Below, piece by piece: positions 35,281 to 47,700 of a DNA stretch of 64,000 nucleotides (the stretch's first letter is position 1; each line of letters begins with the position of its first letter). The stretch is from the NCBI GenBank assembly GCA_022385755.1, contig MU278348.1:1213035-1277034 (forward strand). Reading direction: 5' to 3'. A model generated the notes under the pieces. That model had not been told where the DNA came from, ran no database searches, and saw only the letters and a program-made list of their open reading frames with translations. The position numbers and the translations under genes are program-made. Source of the DNA: Trametopsis cervina (lineage: Eukaryota; Basidiomycota; Agaricomycetes; Polyporales; Irpicaceae).

Positions 35281-36468
35281 TCAGGTCGAGGCATCTGAAC
35301 TGGACTTAGCTGCCGACACTATTACAAACCGCATACCGTGTGATACAAGACGTTCAAACTGAGATGCAACTACGTTGAACGCAAATCCACGGCCCTTCAG
35401 AAACCCGATGAATCCAGGGAATACGTCCGAAGTAATGTCCTCCATCTTAACATCTACGTAACCTATATCACGCAGAATAGCGATGTATTCCTCCGTAGTG
35501 ATGATGTTCTTGCGTGGGATCGATCCAGTGAGTGCCACCAGGAAACGGGTGGCGAGCGACAACGAGCCGGGGAGGAAGCAAAGGTCGCCTAGTGCTATGC
35601 GTCTACCAGCAGCCAGGCATATGTGGGCTTGCTCAAGGAAAAGACGACGGGTATCGAAATGGTACGCGCAATCTAGCGCCAATACGGAATCGTACGTATT
35701 CTTGCTGTGTTTAGTGTCTAAAGGGTGAGGGAAAGGGCTTTGCTGATCAGCGTGAAAAGGAGTCCGATAGATAGCGTCGCCTTCCGCAAGACGGACATCG
35801 ACCGAGTTGGGATTTCGTTGATTTGTACGTTTCAATGAACGAAGGTAGTGCTTATGTTGGCTCGTGATCCCAACCAGACGTGTAGGTCGTGGTACTGAGG
35901 GATGCTCAAGGTGTAGCAGCAGGGAGTCGCCGCATCCGTGTCCCACTTCTATAAACCCAAACGGGAAAGATAGCAAGGTGAGAAATTCGTTCATGGAGAT
36001 CACAGCATGTTGGGGCACGCACCTAGCACATTTCCGCCTTCCTTACATTCAGCGGCCTCGATAAGCTTTAATGCAAGAGCTACACGGCCTTAGCATGTGT
36101 AGAGCCGTAACATTAATCATCGTGGGGACACACAGACCTTCGCATGCAGTCGGAAAGTCACGAGTATTCTGTCCAGTATTGACATCATTTTCGATATCGC
36201 ACATAGTAGAATAATAACCATCACAGTGACGTACCTTCCAATAGCCCATGTTAATCCATTCGGTGCCACCTGCCACGCCCGTCGGTGTAGATCTTTCGTT
36301 CAACTCAGATTGGATATCAATGAAATAAGGATCATTGAGATATTTCTTGGACAGAGAGGCAATGTGCACGAAGCAGCAAGCTACGCAGACTGCTATCCAT
36401 GGTAGTCCATAAAGCCAAGAGAGCCCAATGAGAATGCATGACAGCGCAATGTAACTGAATGAGCTCAT
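35281..36468 (-). CDS. Membrane-anchored SAM-dependent methyltransferase
   Basis: A class I methyltransferase; the substrate is unknown. From ATG 36468 (MSSFSYIALS) a hydrophobic N-terminus (CILIGLSWLYGLPWIAVCVA) forms one or two membrane helices. Then come NDPYFIDIQSELNERSTPTG, GGTEWINMGYWK, a short exon with NTRDFPTACEG, and VALALKLIEAAECKEGGNVL. The SAM-binding glycine loop is EVGHGCGDSLLLHL, and later LALDCAYHFDTR fits motif post-I/II. IITTEEYIAILRDIGYVDVK and a Ser-rich end (stop at 35281) complete it. Splice joins at 35952/36003 and in the 36060-36230 region keep the frame. It diverges from SNF4 with 283 bp between starts. The layout resembles sterol/lipid-type methyltransferases, but that is inference. 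Confidence 0.8.
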
Positions 36469-36751
36469 GACTGTAACCTCAATTAGTCTGTCTGAGGCAT
36501 ACAAGCAGCAAAAGGTCTTACCTACGTCCTTCGGCCGGAGTCCCTTTAGTAGCGATGAGACAGAAGGCACTGTACCAAGTCTTAGCTCAACTTCAAAGTT
36601 CCAACAGCGATCTTGAGCTTGTTAGACTCAAGCGCTCGTATTGCCCGATTTGGAAGCGCTCATGGACTAAAGCTCGTGCCCAGAGACTGCTGCACTCATT
36701 CAGCTTGTACCTCCTCTTCACTCTTGACAACTTTATGGCAGCGAGTTTATC

Positions 36752-38296
36752 ATGAACACTACACTCTCACCGGCATCCTCTCCGAAAGTCAAGCGCAAAA
36801 TCTCCGTTAGGAGACCTCGCGCGGCGTCGCATCTTCCTCCCCTGACGAAAGAAACACATGAGGCGGCCCTCCATGCCATTCGCATGTACCTCAAAGGCCA
36901 CACGACCTATGACTCATTCCCGGTCAGCTTCCGCATGATTGTCCTTGACGCTAAGTTGGAAGTTAGGAAGGCATTGCAATGCCTATTGTCGAATGGTGCG
37001 CAGCACATAAAGCTTCATTTCTTTTGGGATATGTGTTCTGAGTGGCATACTCACTAGGTGTTGTGTCTGCACCACTGTGGAACAGCGACAAGTCATGCTT
37101 TGCGGGAATGTTTACAGTATCTGACATTATTCACCTCATCCAATATTACTACAAATCTTCGAACTACGATAGTGCCGCTGCCGATGTAGAAACTCTTCGC
37201 TTGGAATCACTGAGAGGTATGCATTCAAGTCATTTATGCTTCACACTCTAACATCTGGAGTAGAGATTGAGAAGGAACTTGGGGTAGAGCCTCCTCCTCT
37301 ACTTCGCGAATACCCCACAGCCACGCTTTACGATGCCGCGAAATTACTCATACAAACACATGCCCGCCGCGTGCCACTTCTTGACCATGACTCAGAAACT
37401 GGACACGAGGTCATCGTATCTGTGCTCACTCAATATCGGCTTCTGAAGTTTATCTCTATCAATGTGCGTGCTTGCCATAAGGGTTTACCAAATGTACTGA
37501 CTGTATGGAATATGGCTAGTGTAATCGAGAAATCTCTCAACTCCATATGCCACTCAGGAAGCTCAAGATCGGAACCTATGTTTCGTCCTTCCCACCCTCA
37601 GCAGACGAAGAGGCCGAAGGTAACCCATTCTACCCTATAGCGACGGCGACTATGGACACGCCGGTGTTCGACGTTGTGCACATGTTCTCGGAGGGTGGTA
37701 TATCCGCCGTGCCCATTATTGACGAGAATGGGATCGTTGTGAACTTGTACGAGACGGTGGATGTGATTGTGCGTACTCCAGCTACCCACGTTCGTCTAAT
37801 ACTTCCTTACCTTCTTCCCTATCAGACTCTTGTGCGACTGGGAGCTTATCAAGCCCTCGACCTCACAATCTCAGAAGCTCTCAATCAGCGTTCGCCCGAT
37901 TTTCCGGGTGTGGTCATTTGTACCGCATCGGATTCTTTGGGAACCTTGATGCAACTCATAAAGAAACGTCGCGTCCACCGACTGGTCGTTGTGGAGGGCG
38001 AGGTAGGTGTCTTCTGTTTTAGATGGCCAACAGTATTCTGATGTATCGTGCCGCATCTATAGGAAGAGGAAAAACGAGGTGGGAAGAGAGGACGACTACT
38101 GGGCATCATCAGCCTGAGCGACGTGCTTCGATATATCATTGGAGAGACTGCCATCGGCGAGCATCAGAGCAGTATACCTACTCCTGTCACCGCTGCCACA
38201 CCGGTCGAAGCCGAGCCTGCACCCCAATCTGAAACCGCAGAACCGTCAGAAGAGCCTCCACAACCTCCAGATGATGCACCTGCGCCCGAAGAATGA
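36752..38296 (+). CDS. SNF4: AMPK/SNF1 gamma subunit, four CBS domains
   Basis: This is the nucleotide-sensing subunit of SNF1 kinase, which controls the response to low glucose. After a basic Ser/Pro N-terminus (MNTTLSPASSPKVKRKISVR) it carries YLKGHTTYDSFPVSFRMIVL, LEVRKALQCLLSNGVVSAPL, FTVSDIIHLIQYYYKS, ARRVPLLDHDSETGHEVIVS with LTQYRLLKFISIN, MDTPVFDVVHMFSEGGISAV, NLYETVDVI, YQALDLTISEAL, KKRRVHRLVVVEGE and GIISLSDVLRYIIGE. These are the four CBS repeats in order. An Ala/Pro/Glu-rich tail ends at 38296. Five or six introns are spliced with good signals. Confidence 0.92.
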
Positions 38297-38817
38297 CAAT
38301 AGACTCCAGTACACAATGCGGATGTCTCCGAGGGTTTGTATTTCTAGCGTCACTTACATGGTCTCTTTCTATGGATAGCATTTGTAATTCTGGTACTGTG
38401 CATCTAAGTTTCAAGTTGCATTCATTCTATCACGGGTTACTTCACCATGCTCATAACTATATCTTGCTCGTCAGCACACTGCGCTCGGACACGGTGTATG
38501 ATGCGTACGTATGCTTCGTGTTGTTACGCACGAATTTCATTCTTCCTCACACCCTTCACCTCTACTCATTGAGGGTTCCGTGTAAGCGCTCACCATAGGC
38601 TCTCGCCGTGGCATCGTCGCGAGTGTAGTGAATCCTTCATACTTCTCTATGCTCTCATATGGCGGAAGAAGGTTGGTGGTCGAGAAATGGGAGGACGTCA
38701 TCAAATCAAACGTAGGTATGCGTTCACATCGATACATCGACATCTATACACGCTTATCTACAATTGTTCGCAATTTGCGTTCGTGAGAATTGGAGCGTCC
38801 CATAGGTTTTATTAAGA
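38297..38817. other. Intergenic, with a possible coding remnant
   Basis: Most of this 521-bp gap shows nothing. At about 38600-38716 an acceptor-like CCATAG is followed by a protein-like frame (GSRRGIVASVVNPSYFSMLS, then GGRRLVVEKWEDVIKS) with a GTATGC donor-like end; see findings. I could not place it in a gene. Confidence 0.3.
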
Positions 38818-40420
38818 ATGAAAAGCGGTGAATCCGTAGCTTTCTGCCTACATAGCTCAATGGCTGACCTTCACAATTGTTTGCAGCGCGGTAGAGGTGA
38901 AGATGCTCGCGCCATCGAAACCTCGAAAGTCAAACGCTGGTTGGCCAGGATCTTCCACCGTCAGACAGTCAGCAGGCGAAAACAAGTATCCATTCGCCAA
39001 TTAGCGAGCCGAACATCTCGTCAGCCTGCAGAGTCTGCCTTGGACCGCGTCAACGACGACGTGCTTGCGCTCATCTGCGCCGCCGTCAAACACTCCCAGG
39101 GATTGGAGTCAGCGTGGGTGAACGTCGCCAAGCGATCGCAAGACTCAGATCGAGTGTGGAGGCTCTGGTATGGGATTGATAACAAGGCCCGAAAGGATGA
39201 CACACCGCAGGCGAGGACTACAAGTTTGCTCATTGTTTGTTCCTAACGTCGTCGTCAGAGCCCGCTGAAAGCTCTTTCACTCACGTGCTGGCGGGTCAGA
39301 GTACACTGCATTCCCCATCTCTTCGAGCGTATCGCACTGCGGTGTATGGGGGATGGCTTCTGGGCTCGAGCGATGGAGATGCTGAACGATTGGAATCCGG
39401 CGCTCTCGAGCTATGTGCGGTGAGTGACGTTAGCGTTGGGACTGGGCGTACTCGGATTGATTGGAAGCCAGCGAGTTATCCATTTCTCTCTATAAGGGAC
39501 ATCCCACCATTGTCGCGGCTGATGAGCAGTTTGAAGAAGTTCTCCCTATTACACTGGCCAACACCATGAACGCAATGTCGAAAGCATCTACCAAACTCGA
39601 AGTACTGAAATTTGAGGTTGAAGTAAAACAGATTGAATTATTCCGGGCAGCATTTGCTTCCTGCGGGCTGACATGCCCCCACGTACAAAGCCTTGTCGTC
39701 GGCTCTTGCAGCGACTTTATGGTCGACCACTGTCCGCACATTACGACGCTTGCTGGGACTCGTAGCATGTGGAGCTGGATGAACCTGACGTATCGCGAGA
39801 ATGATTACGCATCCCGGCTGTTGAAAAAGGCGGCCGGCTTAGCGAACTTAGAATGCTTTGCATTGGGGACGTTATGGGATCACGGCTCCTTGGAAGGTGC
39901 GTCTTTATCCGGTGGCCCAGCGACGCTCTTCCCTTTTCATGGTTAACATTTAGCTTTGAAAACCCTAACAGCCCTGGGTAAGCTGCAAGTGCAAACACTC
40001 CTCATCTCTGGAGGCTTGGATGCTAGTTTCGAGGTAAATTCCTCTTTGTGTCGGTGCAGCGGTGACTGACTTCATGATGTCTCTCAGAGACTGACCGAGC
40101 CCATCCTACTGCTCCCAGCTGTCGAGGTCCTGTCCATCCCCGCGGCGTTCGTGCACCGCGAAGCCCGTCGGGAACTCGGGGATCAAGGCTCCGATGGCGA
40201 GGACCCGGGACGGAAGGCTCGTAGGGACCTACAATATCGAAAGGCACAGGAGCGCGTCGCAGGTTTTATCTTTGATCACTATCCAGGGCTGAAGGAGCTG
40301 TGGTTCGGGACATATATAAACGTGAGACGCACAAAAGATAACGAAGATGATGGCAGCAGTGGATTAGTTTGGTCGCGCGAGGATGAAGTACAGCGTCCTC
40401 TGTGGGCAGCTTGGGTTTGA
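38818..40420 (+). CDS. F-box-like / leucine-rich protein
   Basis: The protein resembles the many F-box-like proteins of Agaricomycetes, which may act as SCF ubiquitin-ligase adaptors. ATG 38818 or the in-frame ATG 38860 (MADLHNCLQR) begins a basic stretch. The F-box-like helix set is LDRVNDDVLALICAAVKHSQ, then PLKALSLTCWRVRVHCIPHL with LFERIALRCM. Downstream come leucine-rich repeats such as LEVLKFEVEVKQIELFRAAF, CPHVQSLVVG, CPHITTLAG, LANLECFALGTLWD, ALKTLTALGKLQVQTLLISG and LPAVEVLSIPA. Charged sequence and YPGLKELWFGTYI precede the stop at 40420. The join near 39230-39258 is unresolved, so the gene model there is provisional. Confidence 0.6.
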
Positions 40421-41115
40421 CGGTATGTCTTTTGTATGACGGTCTATCTCGCCGGTTGCCTTCTACTGGATGACAGTATCGAAGGTAGCCATTGCAGGAA
40501 GCAAGAATTGTGTTTTGAGCGGAGCTCTTCTCGCTAAAAGTTAATACACAGTGAAGGATGGAGTTTGGGTTCTGGCTTGATCCTATATCTCGCAGGCATG
40601 GTTATACACGGCCCTGAATACAGACGAGCATGTACGCTATTAACGGTCACCACGTCCCCTTTATGGATCGCATTTACTGAGCCATCTTTCGCGCCGACCT
40701 TGGCACAGACAACGAATTCGACTGGGTGGTATTGCCTTAGTGAAATCGATATGCATGTGACTGCAAGACCTCCAGAGAGTGCTCAAGCGTTTACAGGAGT
40801 TCACTTAGTTTCGCGCCTCGACGACTTCATAAGCACCTTTCAGCAACCTATATGTACTCAGACTCTCTCGTGATGCAACTGAATGCCGGCGCGATGGCAC
40901 CGTCAGCCCCCTAGTATCCAGTCAATACTTCAATCTTCAAGCCTCCTCCGCTGAGTCTCTCTACTGTGTCCATACCTCAACCGCAATCCACCACCACCCT
41001 CTCCGACTCGAGTCGCTTGCATTCTTTTGCCTAACTCAAGTCATTCTTTTCACTTCCAACCTAGGCATCATAACAATCTCGCATCTATCTTCATCACTTC
41101 CTCCCACAAGCCACC
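40421..41115. other. Intergenic, C/T-rich leader
   Basis: This 695-bp gap has a pyrimidine-rich stretch from about 40930 to 41110, typical of well-expressed fungal promoters, leading to a GCCACCATG start context. A 102-codon open frame at 40565-40873 looks unconvincing. Confidence 0.4.
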
Positions 41116-41664
41116 ATGCCTATCCTCGCTCGTACTGCTGAGAGTTGCCGGGATATCCTTCCCTTCTGCCGCCCTGACCCTTCATCTTTCGGACCAGGAC
41201 CAGCCTTGAACGCAGCGAGTGCGAAGGGGCGCGGCGAAGTCACAGAGAGCCAAGTTCAGCCCGCCGATCCGACGGAGCGCAACCCCAACATTGCCCTAAG
41301 CAGGTACATCACCGAGACGCGACCAGAGCTCATCGTTGGTATCCTCCTCGTATTCGTCATCGCTATCATCGGCGTCGTGCTCTGGGTCAGGTTCAACGAC
41401 AGCGCGAGGGGGCGGTTCAAGAAGTACTGGGCGGTGGTTGTCAGCCGCTTCGCTAGGATCCGAAGCAACCAGCCCGCGGCAGGAGTTTCGTCCCCAAGCA
41501 CCCAGTCCGACATTACGAGGGTCAACACGCGCACAGACGAAAGCATGATGCGGATGTCCACCGACACGAGACCGCCGTTGACGCGGTCGCAAGATGGGAG
41601 CCAACTTTCTGTCATGAAGACGAGCCAACTGGCTGCTCTCCCGACGCTACTTGCGAGGCCTTGA
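41116..41664 (+). CDS. Single-pass membrane protein, unknown function
   Basis: A single-exon frame of 182 codons with a perfect start context (GCCACCATG) and a C/T-rich leader. Residues 1-70 are Pro/Ala-rich. One clear membrane helix follows (ELIVGILLVFVIAIIGVVLW), then a basic stop-transfer stretch (RFNDSARGRFKKYW) and a Ser/Thr/Arg-rich tail with NTRTDESMMRMSTDTRPPL. I do not recognise a family. The lack of introns, the promoter context and the clean helix support a real gene. Confidence 0.6.
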   Translation: MPILARTAESCRDILPFCRPDPSSFGPGPALNAASAKGRGEVTESQVQPADPTERNPNIALSRYITETRPELIVGILLVFVIAIIGVVLWVRFNDSARGRFKKYWAVVVSRFARIRSNQPAAGVSSPSTQSDITRVNTRTDESMMRMSTDTRPPLTRSQDGSQLSVMKTSQLAALPTLLARP

Positions 41665-42061
41665 CTGGACGGTTGTGTCCTTGAACCTATTATATGGTAG
41701 ATTTGTCCGCGCCCGCGAAATTGTAACTTGCTGCTTCATCTTGTATGTAACGCCTGCCATGCACCGATATTTCATCTGCGCACACGACCAAAAGTCCGAC
41801 GTTGTGGTGAAGAGAGAGTCATGATAGTTTGCGATGCAGAATCAAGAAGTTACAGTGGAATGAATACAGAACTTGCCCAGTCATTGATGAATCTCCCTCC
41901 AACACCCAGCGTCCATGAATGTGGTGCTTGCTAAATACTCGTGCTCCTGTGAGGTGTGGAGCAGTAGATAGGAATACATACAACAAAACGATAGCATATC
42001 ACCAAGATGCGACAACAACATAAGAACCTCTACTGACCATCGCATTCGCGCAACACCCAAG
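41665..42061. other. Convergent 3' region
   Basis: This 397-bp gap lies between the stops of the single-pass protein and the SPRY gene. Nothing coding or repetitive was seen. Confidence 0.35.
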
Positions 42062-44083
42062 CTATGTCCGCCTGTCCCTACGGCTCCGTCGCCTGTCGTG
42101 CCCAGAGCGATTGCTCAATGATGCGCCTAGCATGTTGGATGGTAGTGTTCCCGTCTCCAGCGCTGCGGCGATGATCTCTGCAGGGAGGTCGAGCTGCACG
42201 CCATCAACGTACGCGTATGCATCCAAGGGCGAATACGCCGGAGGTTCACGCTCCGGTAATGGTGACGCAGCACCCGAAGCTGTCCTAGATCCTGCACCAG
42301 ATTGAAGGGCTTCGAGACTGATGTCACGGACATCCGGTGTAGGAGGATCCGCGGCCACCGGTGACTCAGGAGGAGGATGTACATGAATGGCGAGTTCTGA
42401 ACCTGAATATGACGAGCGCGAGCCCGTGCGCGTATGAGTGATATTGAATGGCTGCCGGCGAGGGACGTTAAACTGATTCGCACCTGCCGCCGTGGTCTGC
42501 GCGGTCCTCGTGCTCGTCCGCTGAGTGGGAGAGGTGGAACGAGACCGCGAAGTCTCACGCGATGATGCGATACTTTCGTCGTCGTCCTGCTCCTCGCTAG
42601 TATGAACAGTAGGAGACGGTGGCATATGTGCATTAGGAGCGGTGTGGAATGGGAGATCTGTTGGTGAGATGTAGCGACGCCCCGGGCCAGTCGATGGACC
42701 TGGTGCCGACATAGAGGTTATCTCGTGAGGTTCTTCCTCAATAGGCGTAATCGGAGGGGGAGGAGTATCAGGAGGAGTCGGTGATCGCGCTGGGGTGGTA
42801 GACAGAGGTGACGGCGCATGTGGGGCAGACGACGCGAGTCCCGTGCGAGGGGTACGGCGAGAACGATGCGACCGACGAGAACGCGACGACGCGCCCGCAG
42901 GTGACCCTACAGTGATGGGCGTAATATCGCCCCCAGCTGCGAGCAGTATGCTTCCGCGTTCACTGCCGTAGGGAGGCGGAGGAGCGAGCGTGCCTGAACT
43001 GGGCGCCAATCCCCACTTCTTCACATTAGCCTCAATGAAGACGAAGCCGGACTGCCCAAAGTTAACATGGACACTGCACGGCCCATCCGCACCAACGGTA
43101 GGGAAGAGATTGTAGTTGTTGAAACCCATGTACGCGTCCTCCATCTTACGACCATTTTTCGTGAAGAAAACAGTGCCCGTGCGGGGTCGGTAACCTACTC
43201 CGAGAACGTCGCCCTCCTTGAGAGCTGATCCACACGATACCGCGGTGAAGGGCCAGTTGTGAGACTTGTCACCGCTTGAATGATATCCAACCGAGAACCG
43301 ACAAAAGCCTGGGAGTCGGAAAGATGGATACGGCTTGGTGGTCAGCCCCACGGCAACATTGGTGCCCGTGGGAAGGTCGAACATCTTCACTTCCCAGTAG
43401 TAAACCTCGTTGAGTTTTGGTAAAGGGAGATTGGACTGGACGGAGGTAGTAGATGAGGGGTCTGGTAAGAATGTAATCTCTGTTCGTGCGTGAACTAGGA
43501 GTGAAGATAGAGCCTCGAAGTCTGGTTCGAACGACCAAGCAGAGACGCCCTTTTCCTGGATTGAAAGGAATTGGGATAGCGTAATGTCCGTCGGTGTCGA
43601 ATTCGGCTGGTACTGCGTTTGGTATTCTGGACATAAAGATCAGGAAGGGCCTGAAATGTCATATAGAAGCGTGGACTCACGTTTCGCGCGTTGGTACATT
43701 CGTCGCTCACCCTCCGAAACACTCTCGAGCCAGCGAGATTCAAGGGTCTCAAAGCCACCCTCGCCCTCTACCAAGTCTTCTCTGCTCATGTCAATAGGTC
43801 CGTCATGATCGCGAAGCATTATGCCACGCCGCCGTCTGAGTATTATGACGCATATGAGGAAGAGCAGGAGGAGGAAGAGGAATGTGGAGAGGACGATAAG
43901 CAGTGGGAAGAGGATATACAGTGCGTCGCGGGTTGGAGGAGGCACTGATTGTCGTACGCGGTGGACTCTCTCTGCCGCTACGTCCATAGCGTCCCGGAGG
44001 GCGCGTGCGCCCGCAGCGAAGACGTCAGCTTGCTCGTCCCATGTTCGTGAACTTGGTGTCGTCCCGATAGCCTCTTGCACCAT
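42062..44083 (-). CDS. Ssh4-like membrane SPRY protein, ubiquitin-ligase adaptor
   Basis: Ssh4/Ear1 proteins sit in endosome or vacuole membranes and bring the Rsp5 ligase to cargo. Exons 44083-43681 and 43626-42062 give 655 residues. A membrane helix at residues 54-80 (ALYILFPLLIVLSTFLFLLL) is followed by basic IILRRRRGIM. The SPRY domain runs from about residue 200, with NEVYYWEVKMFDLPTGTNVA, PSFRLPGFCRFSVGYHSSGD, VLGVGYRPRTGTVFFTKNGR and FNNYNLFPTVGADG. The rest is disordered and Ser/Pro/Arg-rich. Two PPxY motifs are visible, PPPY in LAPPPPYGSE and PPAY in REPPAYSPLD; such motifs bind the WW domains of Rsp5. The C-terminal Arg-rich end is at 42062. Confidence 0.88.
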
Positions 44084-44730
44084 CAGTCACAAGATCCAGA
44101 AGAAATTAGCTAGAAATATCGGTAAGAAGCACTGTAGACAAGACGTAAGGAAACTGGACAGAAGCGAGGATGAGGCGAGTGTTGTATACCAGCTTGCCTA
44201 GGCGGCTGGGAGTGGGGGAGCTGAGCAAAGCCGAAATGCCTGCGGCCAGCCGTCCGCCCATCACCACATATCGGGACAACGTCACGGCACAGGCCGGTCA
44301 CATACACGTGACATTGCTATACCATTGAACTGTACCGCTTCCAACACTTACTCGTAGCTCTCTCGTAACGACGCAGATACTCGTCATTTATACCACCATA
44401 CTGATGCGGAACCCCTGAGTTCTGCTTCCATTGCAGTCCTTTCGCTGGTTTTCGCGCCCTTTCTAAGGACCTCGGACAGCCCCGGGCTCGTACTCAAAGT
44501 TTACTCAGGCTCTATATCATGTCTCTCAGATGGGTCCGACTCGGACCTGTCGGGTCTTTGTTAGAATCATACACAGATCCCGGAACATTCACCGCTTCGG
44601 AGGTACGCGCCTGTCCCAAGATGTACGCCGTTGTTCTCGTCCAAGAAGTTCATGATAAATGGTATCAACACAATTATGATCAATAAAACACATGCAAAAG
44701 AGAACATACGATACTGTCGGTGACCAGTGA
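44084..44730. other. Intergenic between SPRY gene start and DOP1 end
   Basis: This 647-bp gap is the presumed promoter of the Ssh4-like gene and the 3' flank of DOP1. No repeat, RNA gene or convincing frame was seen. Confidence 0.35.
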
Positions 44731-47700
44731 CTATCGTCCATCGAACATATCCTGATACAACCCGTCTTCAACTGCAACCCAATCGACCACTCCCCCGCTG
44801 CTATATACGCTCTCGTACGATGTAATACTCGCCTGCGAGAAAAACGGCCCAAGGTCGCGAATGCTGTCGATACTGCGCACCATCTGTAAGAGAGGACGAC
44901 GCATGGGCCGTTGATCTAGGAGAGGTGTATCGACGGGCGCGTGGTGAGCGTGCGCAGCAGCCTGGCGGGGGTACGGCAGTAAGCTATACTGGATTGGTAA
45001 AAATAATGGGAGATGTTACGTACTCCTTCGCTCGGTTGTTGAACAACTACCTCAGCGAGACGGTCCAGTAGAGCTATAGGTATCCACCTATCAGGCGGGA
45101 AGATGGCATCTACTGTGTCCGTGATGAAAATCCACTGGTGACTACTCAAATGTTAGCGGGTTTCACCAATTGTACCAGACGCGCCTACATTTGGAACTCC
45201 TCTGTCTGAAGGACGAGTATGAGATCGAGAAGCTTAGTTGCTGCCAGGATTAAGCTCAAATCCTCGGATCCATCTGACGGTAACGAGACCAGCACTGATT
45301 CGAACACCCGGAGCTGCGCAAAGCAACGGTCAGTGCTTCGAAAGATCGTGTTAGTGTTCTGTGAGGCTTACCAGTTCGGTCAATATAACTGGCCAGAAGC
45401 TCGATAGGTTGTGTGGAGAAAGGCGACATAGCAGTATTCGTACGCAAAGGTATACTTCACTTTGAACAATCGGTGCTGCGACGTTGCGAAGCGTATCCAC
45501 AAGCTTCTCCTGTATAGTGGGTAGTTGTGTTAGGAACTGGTTCTTCTCTCCCGTCAAGATCACGTATGAAAGTCTGCGCAGGTTGAGGGAGCGAAGTAGC
45601 ATCTCATATTCCTTATTTGCGAATATATTGGCTGATGGCGCTGTTGTTATACGACCTACAAGTTCGTGATGAGTCATATGACAATCGGCGAGATAATCGG
45701 AAAATTCCTACTGAGGAGCTCTGTCAAAGCAGTCTTATCTGTTTCAAAGAGCATCTTCACGAGCAACTTCCACTCCTTTCCGGCACTCGGGGAAGAGTTG
45801 AAGCAGCGGTTGTCATTCAAGATATCAACGATGGGCCCCCGCCAAGCCTTGATGGCGGCAGGTATTCGCGCCGTCTCGCGTAAAACTGCCAGAACTGTGT
45901 TGTCCACATCAAGCGGTCTACAGAGCACTATGAGTAGGGCCTATGTCATGCACAGCGGTACTCACTTTGCTCTACTCTTCAAGGCAGGCGAAACAGCGGC
46001 ACTGACAATGCTGCTGCACGCCGCGGATATCCTATCACCCTCGACCAGAAATTTTCGCATGTTCGGGATCACATCTGAAGCTAAGTACGCATTCACTTGC
46101 TCAACAGCGTCAACCGGTCCTATCGACTTGCTACCGTCAATGAGCGAGGCCGAACTTGCGTTCATCTTCTCGTCAATTCCCAAAGTCGAACGAGCTACGT
46201 GGTTACTTAGACACATACTTAATACGATAAATGATTCACATACCACGAGGTATCGGTGATTCTCTTCCGCTTCCGTTGGCTAACTGTCCGCGACGTATCC
46301 AACTGGAGGAATCATTCGAACGTACTGCGAGGAGGCAAATATCGATGAGCTTCGTAAATGTATCCTAAAATATCGGCATGAATCTCTGGTCTTCTATAAT
46401 GGATATAACTTACCTGCAACTCCTTTCGAACTCGTTTATCTTCCACGATCGAGGTCTGTGTTAGTTTGTCCGCCAACACATTGAAGCATCTATGTATTCT
46501 TGAGTAAACGATGCCATGCCATTGCTATGACGAGATTCCTAACCTCAGCGCGCTAAAGATTTGTAGCTTGAAGTCACGATAAGCTCCAGTGAAGTCCTTG
46601 CACAGTTGCACAAAACGGATCCAAACTTGCACAGCCAGTGGCCCTTCCAGGCGACCGAAATACTGTTCAAGGAACTCAAACATGGTGATGTCCGACCTGA
46701 AATTATGTTATGTCAGAACCGGTCACGTTCATAGTGATAACTTCAACGCACAACGTAGGGCACAACGAATGGCGCTTTGGACGATCAGATGCACCGGGGT
46801 TGCGTACCAGAATGCAGTCACAAAGCATGTTGACCACGTTCTGGGAGCTCGAGGTTAAGACATCTACAAGTTCGAATCCAGACGGCTCGTCCTGTTTTAG
46901 ATGAGTCATACAATATGGTACTGACACCAGAGGAAGCGTCTACCTTGCGTGTCCGACTCCAGCAGTCAATGACAGACTCAAGGACTTCTAGTGGGTGTGC
47001 GCGAAATAGATGCTCCAAGGCTCGTCGACAGCGAGTCCGCGCTCGGCTGTATATCAAGGACAACGACTCCTCCTGAGAGTCCCAATCCGCCCGCAAAGGT
47101 AGTGTGAACTGATCCCATATCGCGTATAAGACACGAATTGATTCGTGTAACCCACGAGTATCTGTTGCTTTCGTCTAAGATAGACGTGATGAGCTCCATC
47201 CGTTGCTAGAACAGACCACTAACCGTCTGCTGGTCTTCGCCTGCAATCGCCCCTGAATCTGAGCTGAACACGTTGGACATATAACCCAGTAAGCCACTGC
47301 TTTCTTGATTTGGCTTCTCATTTAGCATGTCATCCTCCAGCGTACTTGGTTGTTGTATGTGGGACAAGCTAATCAAAGCCAATCGCTCGACAGCGTTGAT
47401 CAGCATAACAAAATCCGCGTCCGTGTTGTATGCTGCGACATCCTCCGCTCTTGCTCGTGCGCGTGAAGCAGCCGTGATCTCGCCGAGCGCGTTCCTCAGT
47501 TGCCGACAAACACATTCGTTGAGGGGAAGGATGGCTGGCTGAAGCATGTCATGGAATTGAGGTATTGTCATGAGAATGAAGTCAAGCCAGTGCTGTAAGA
47601 TAGGTCGATTTGACGATGTTGAAATTCCGTCTATCAATGTGTGTATAAGCAAAGGGTTGACGGAATATGAGGTCGATATAGGGGCCTGGGGCCTGGGACC

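Noticed and set aside
40565..40873. A 102-codon open frame after the F-box-like gene
   Set aside because: No family similarity and no clear splice links to the neighbouring genes.
41665..44731. A possible biosynthetic or defence gene cluster
   Set aside because: Neighbouring genes here and across the window belong to unrelated housekeeping pathways, so no cluster is supported.
46855..46885. GTTCGAATCC-like string resembling a tRNA B box
   Set aside because: It lies inside the DOP1 coding region, and I found no matching A box or cloverleaf around it.
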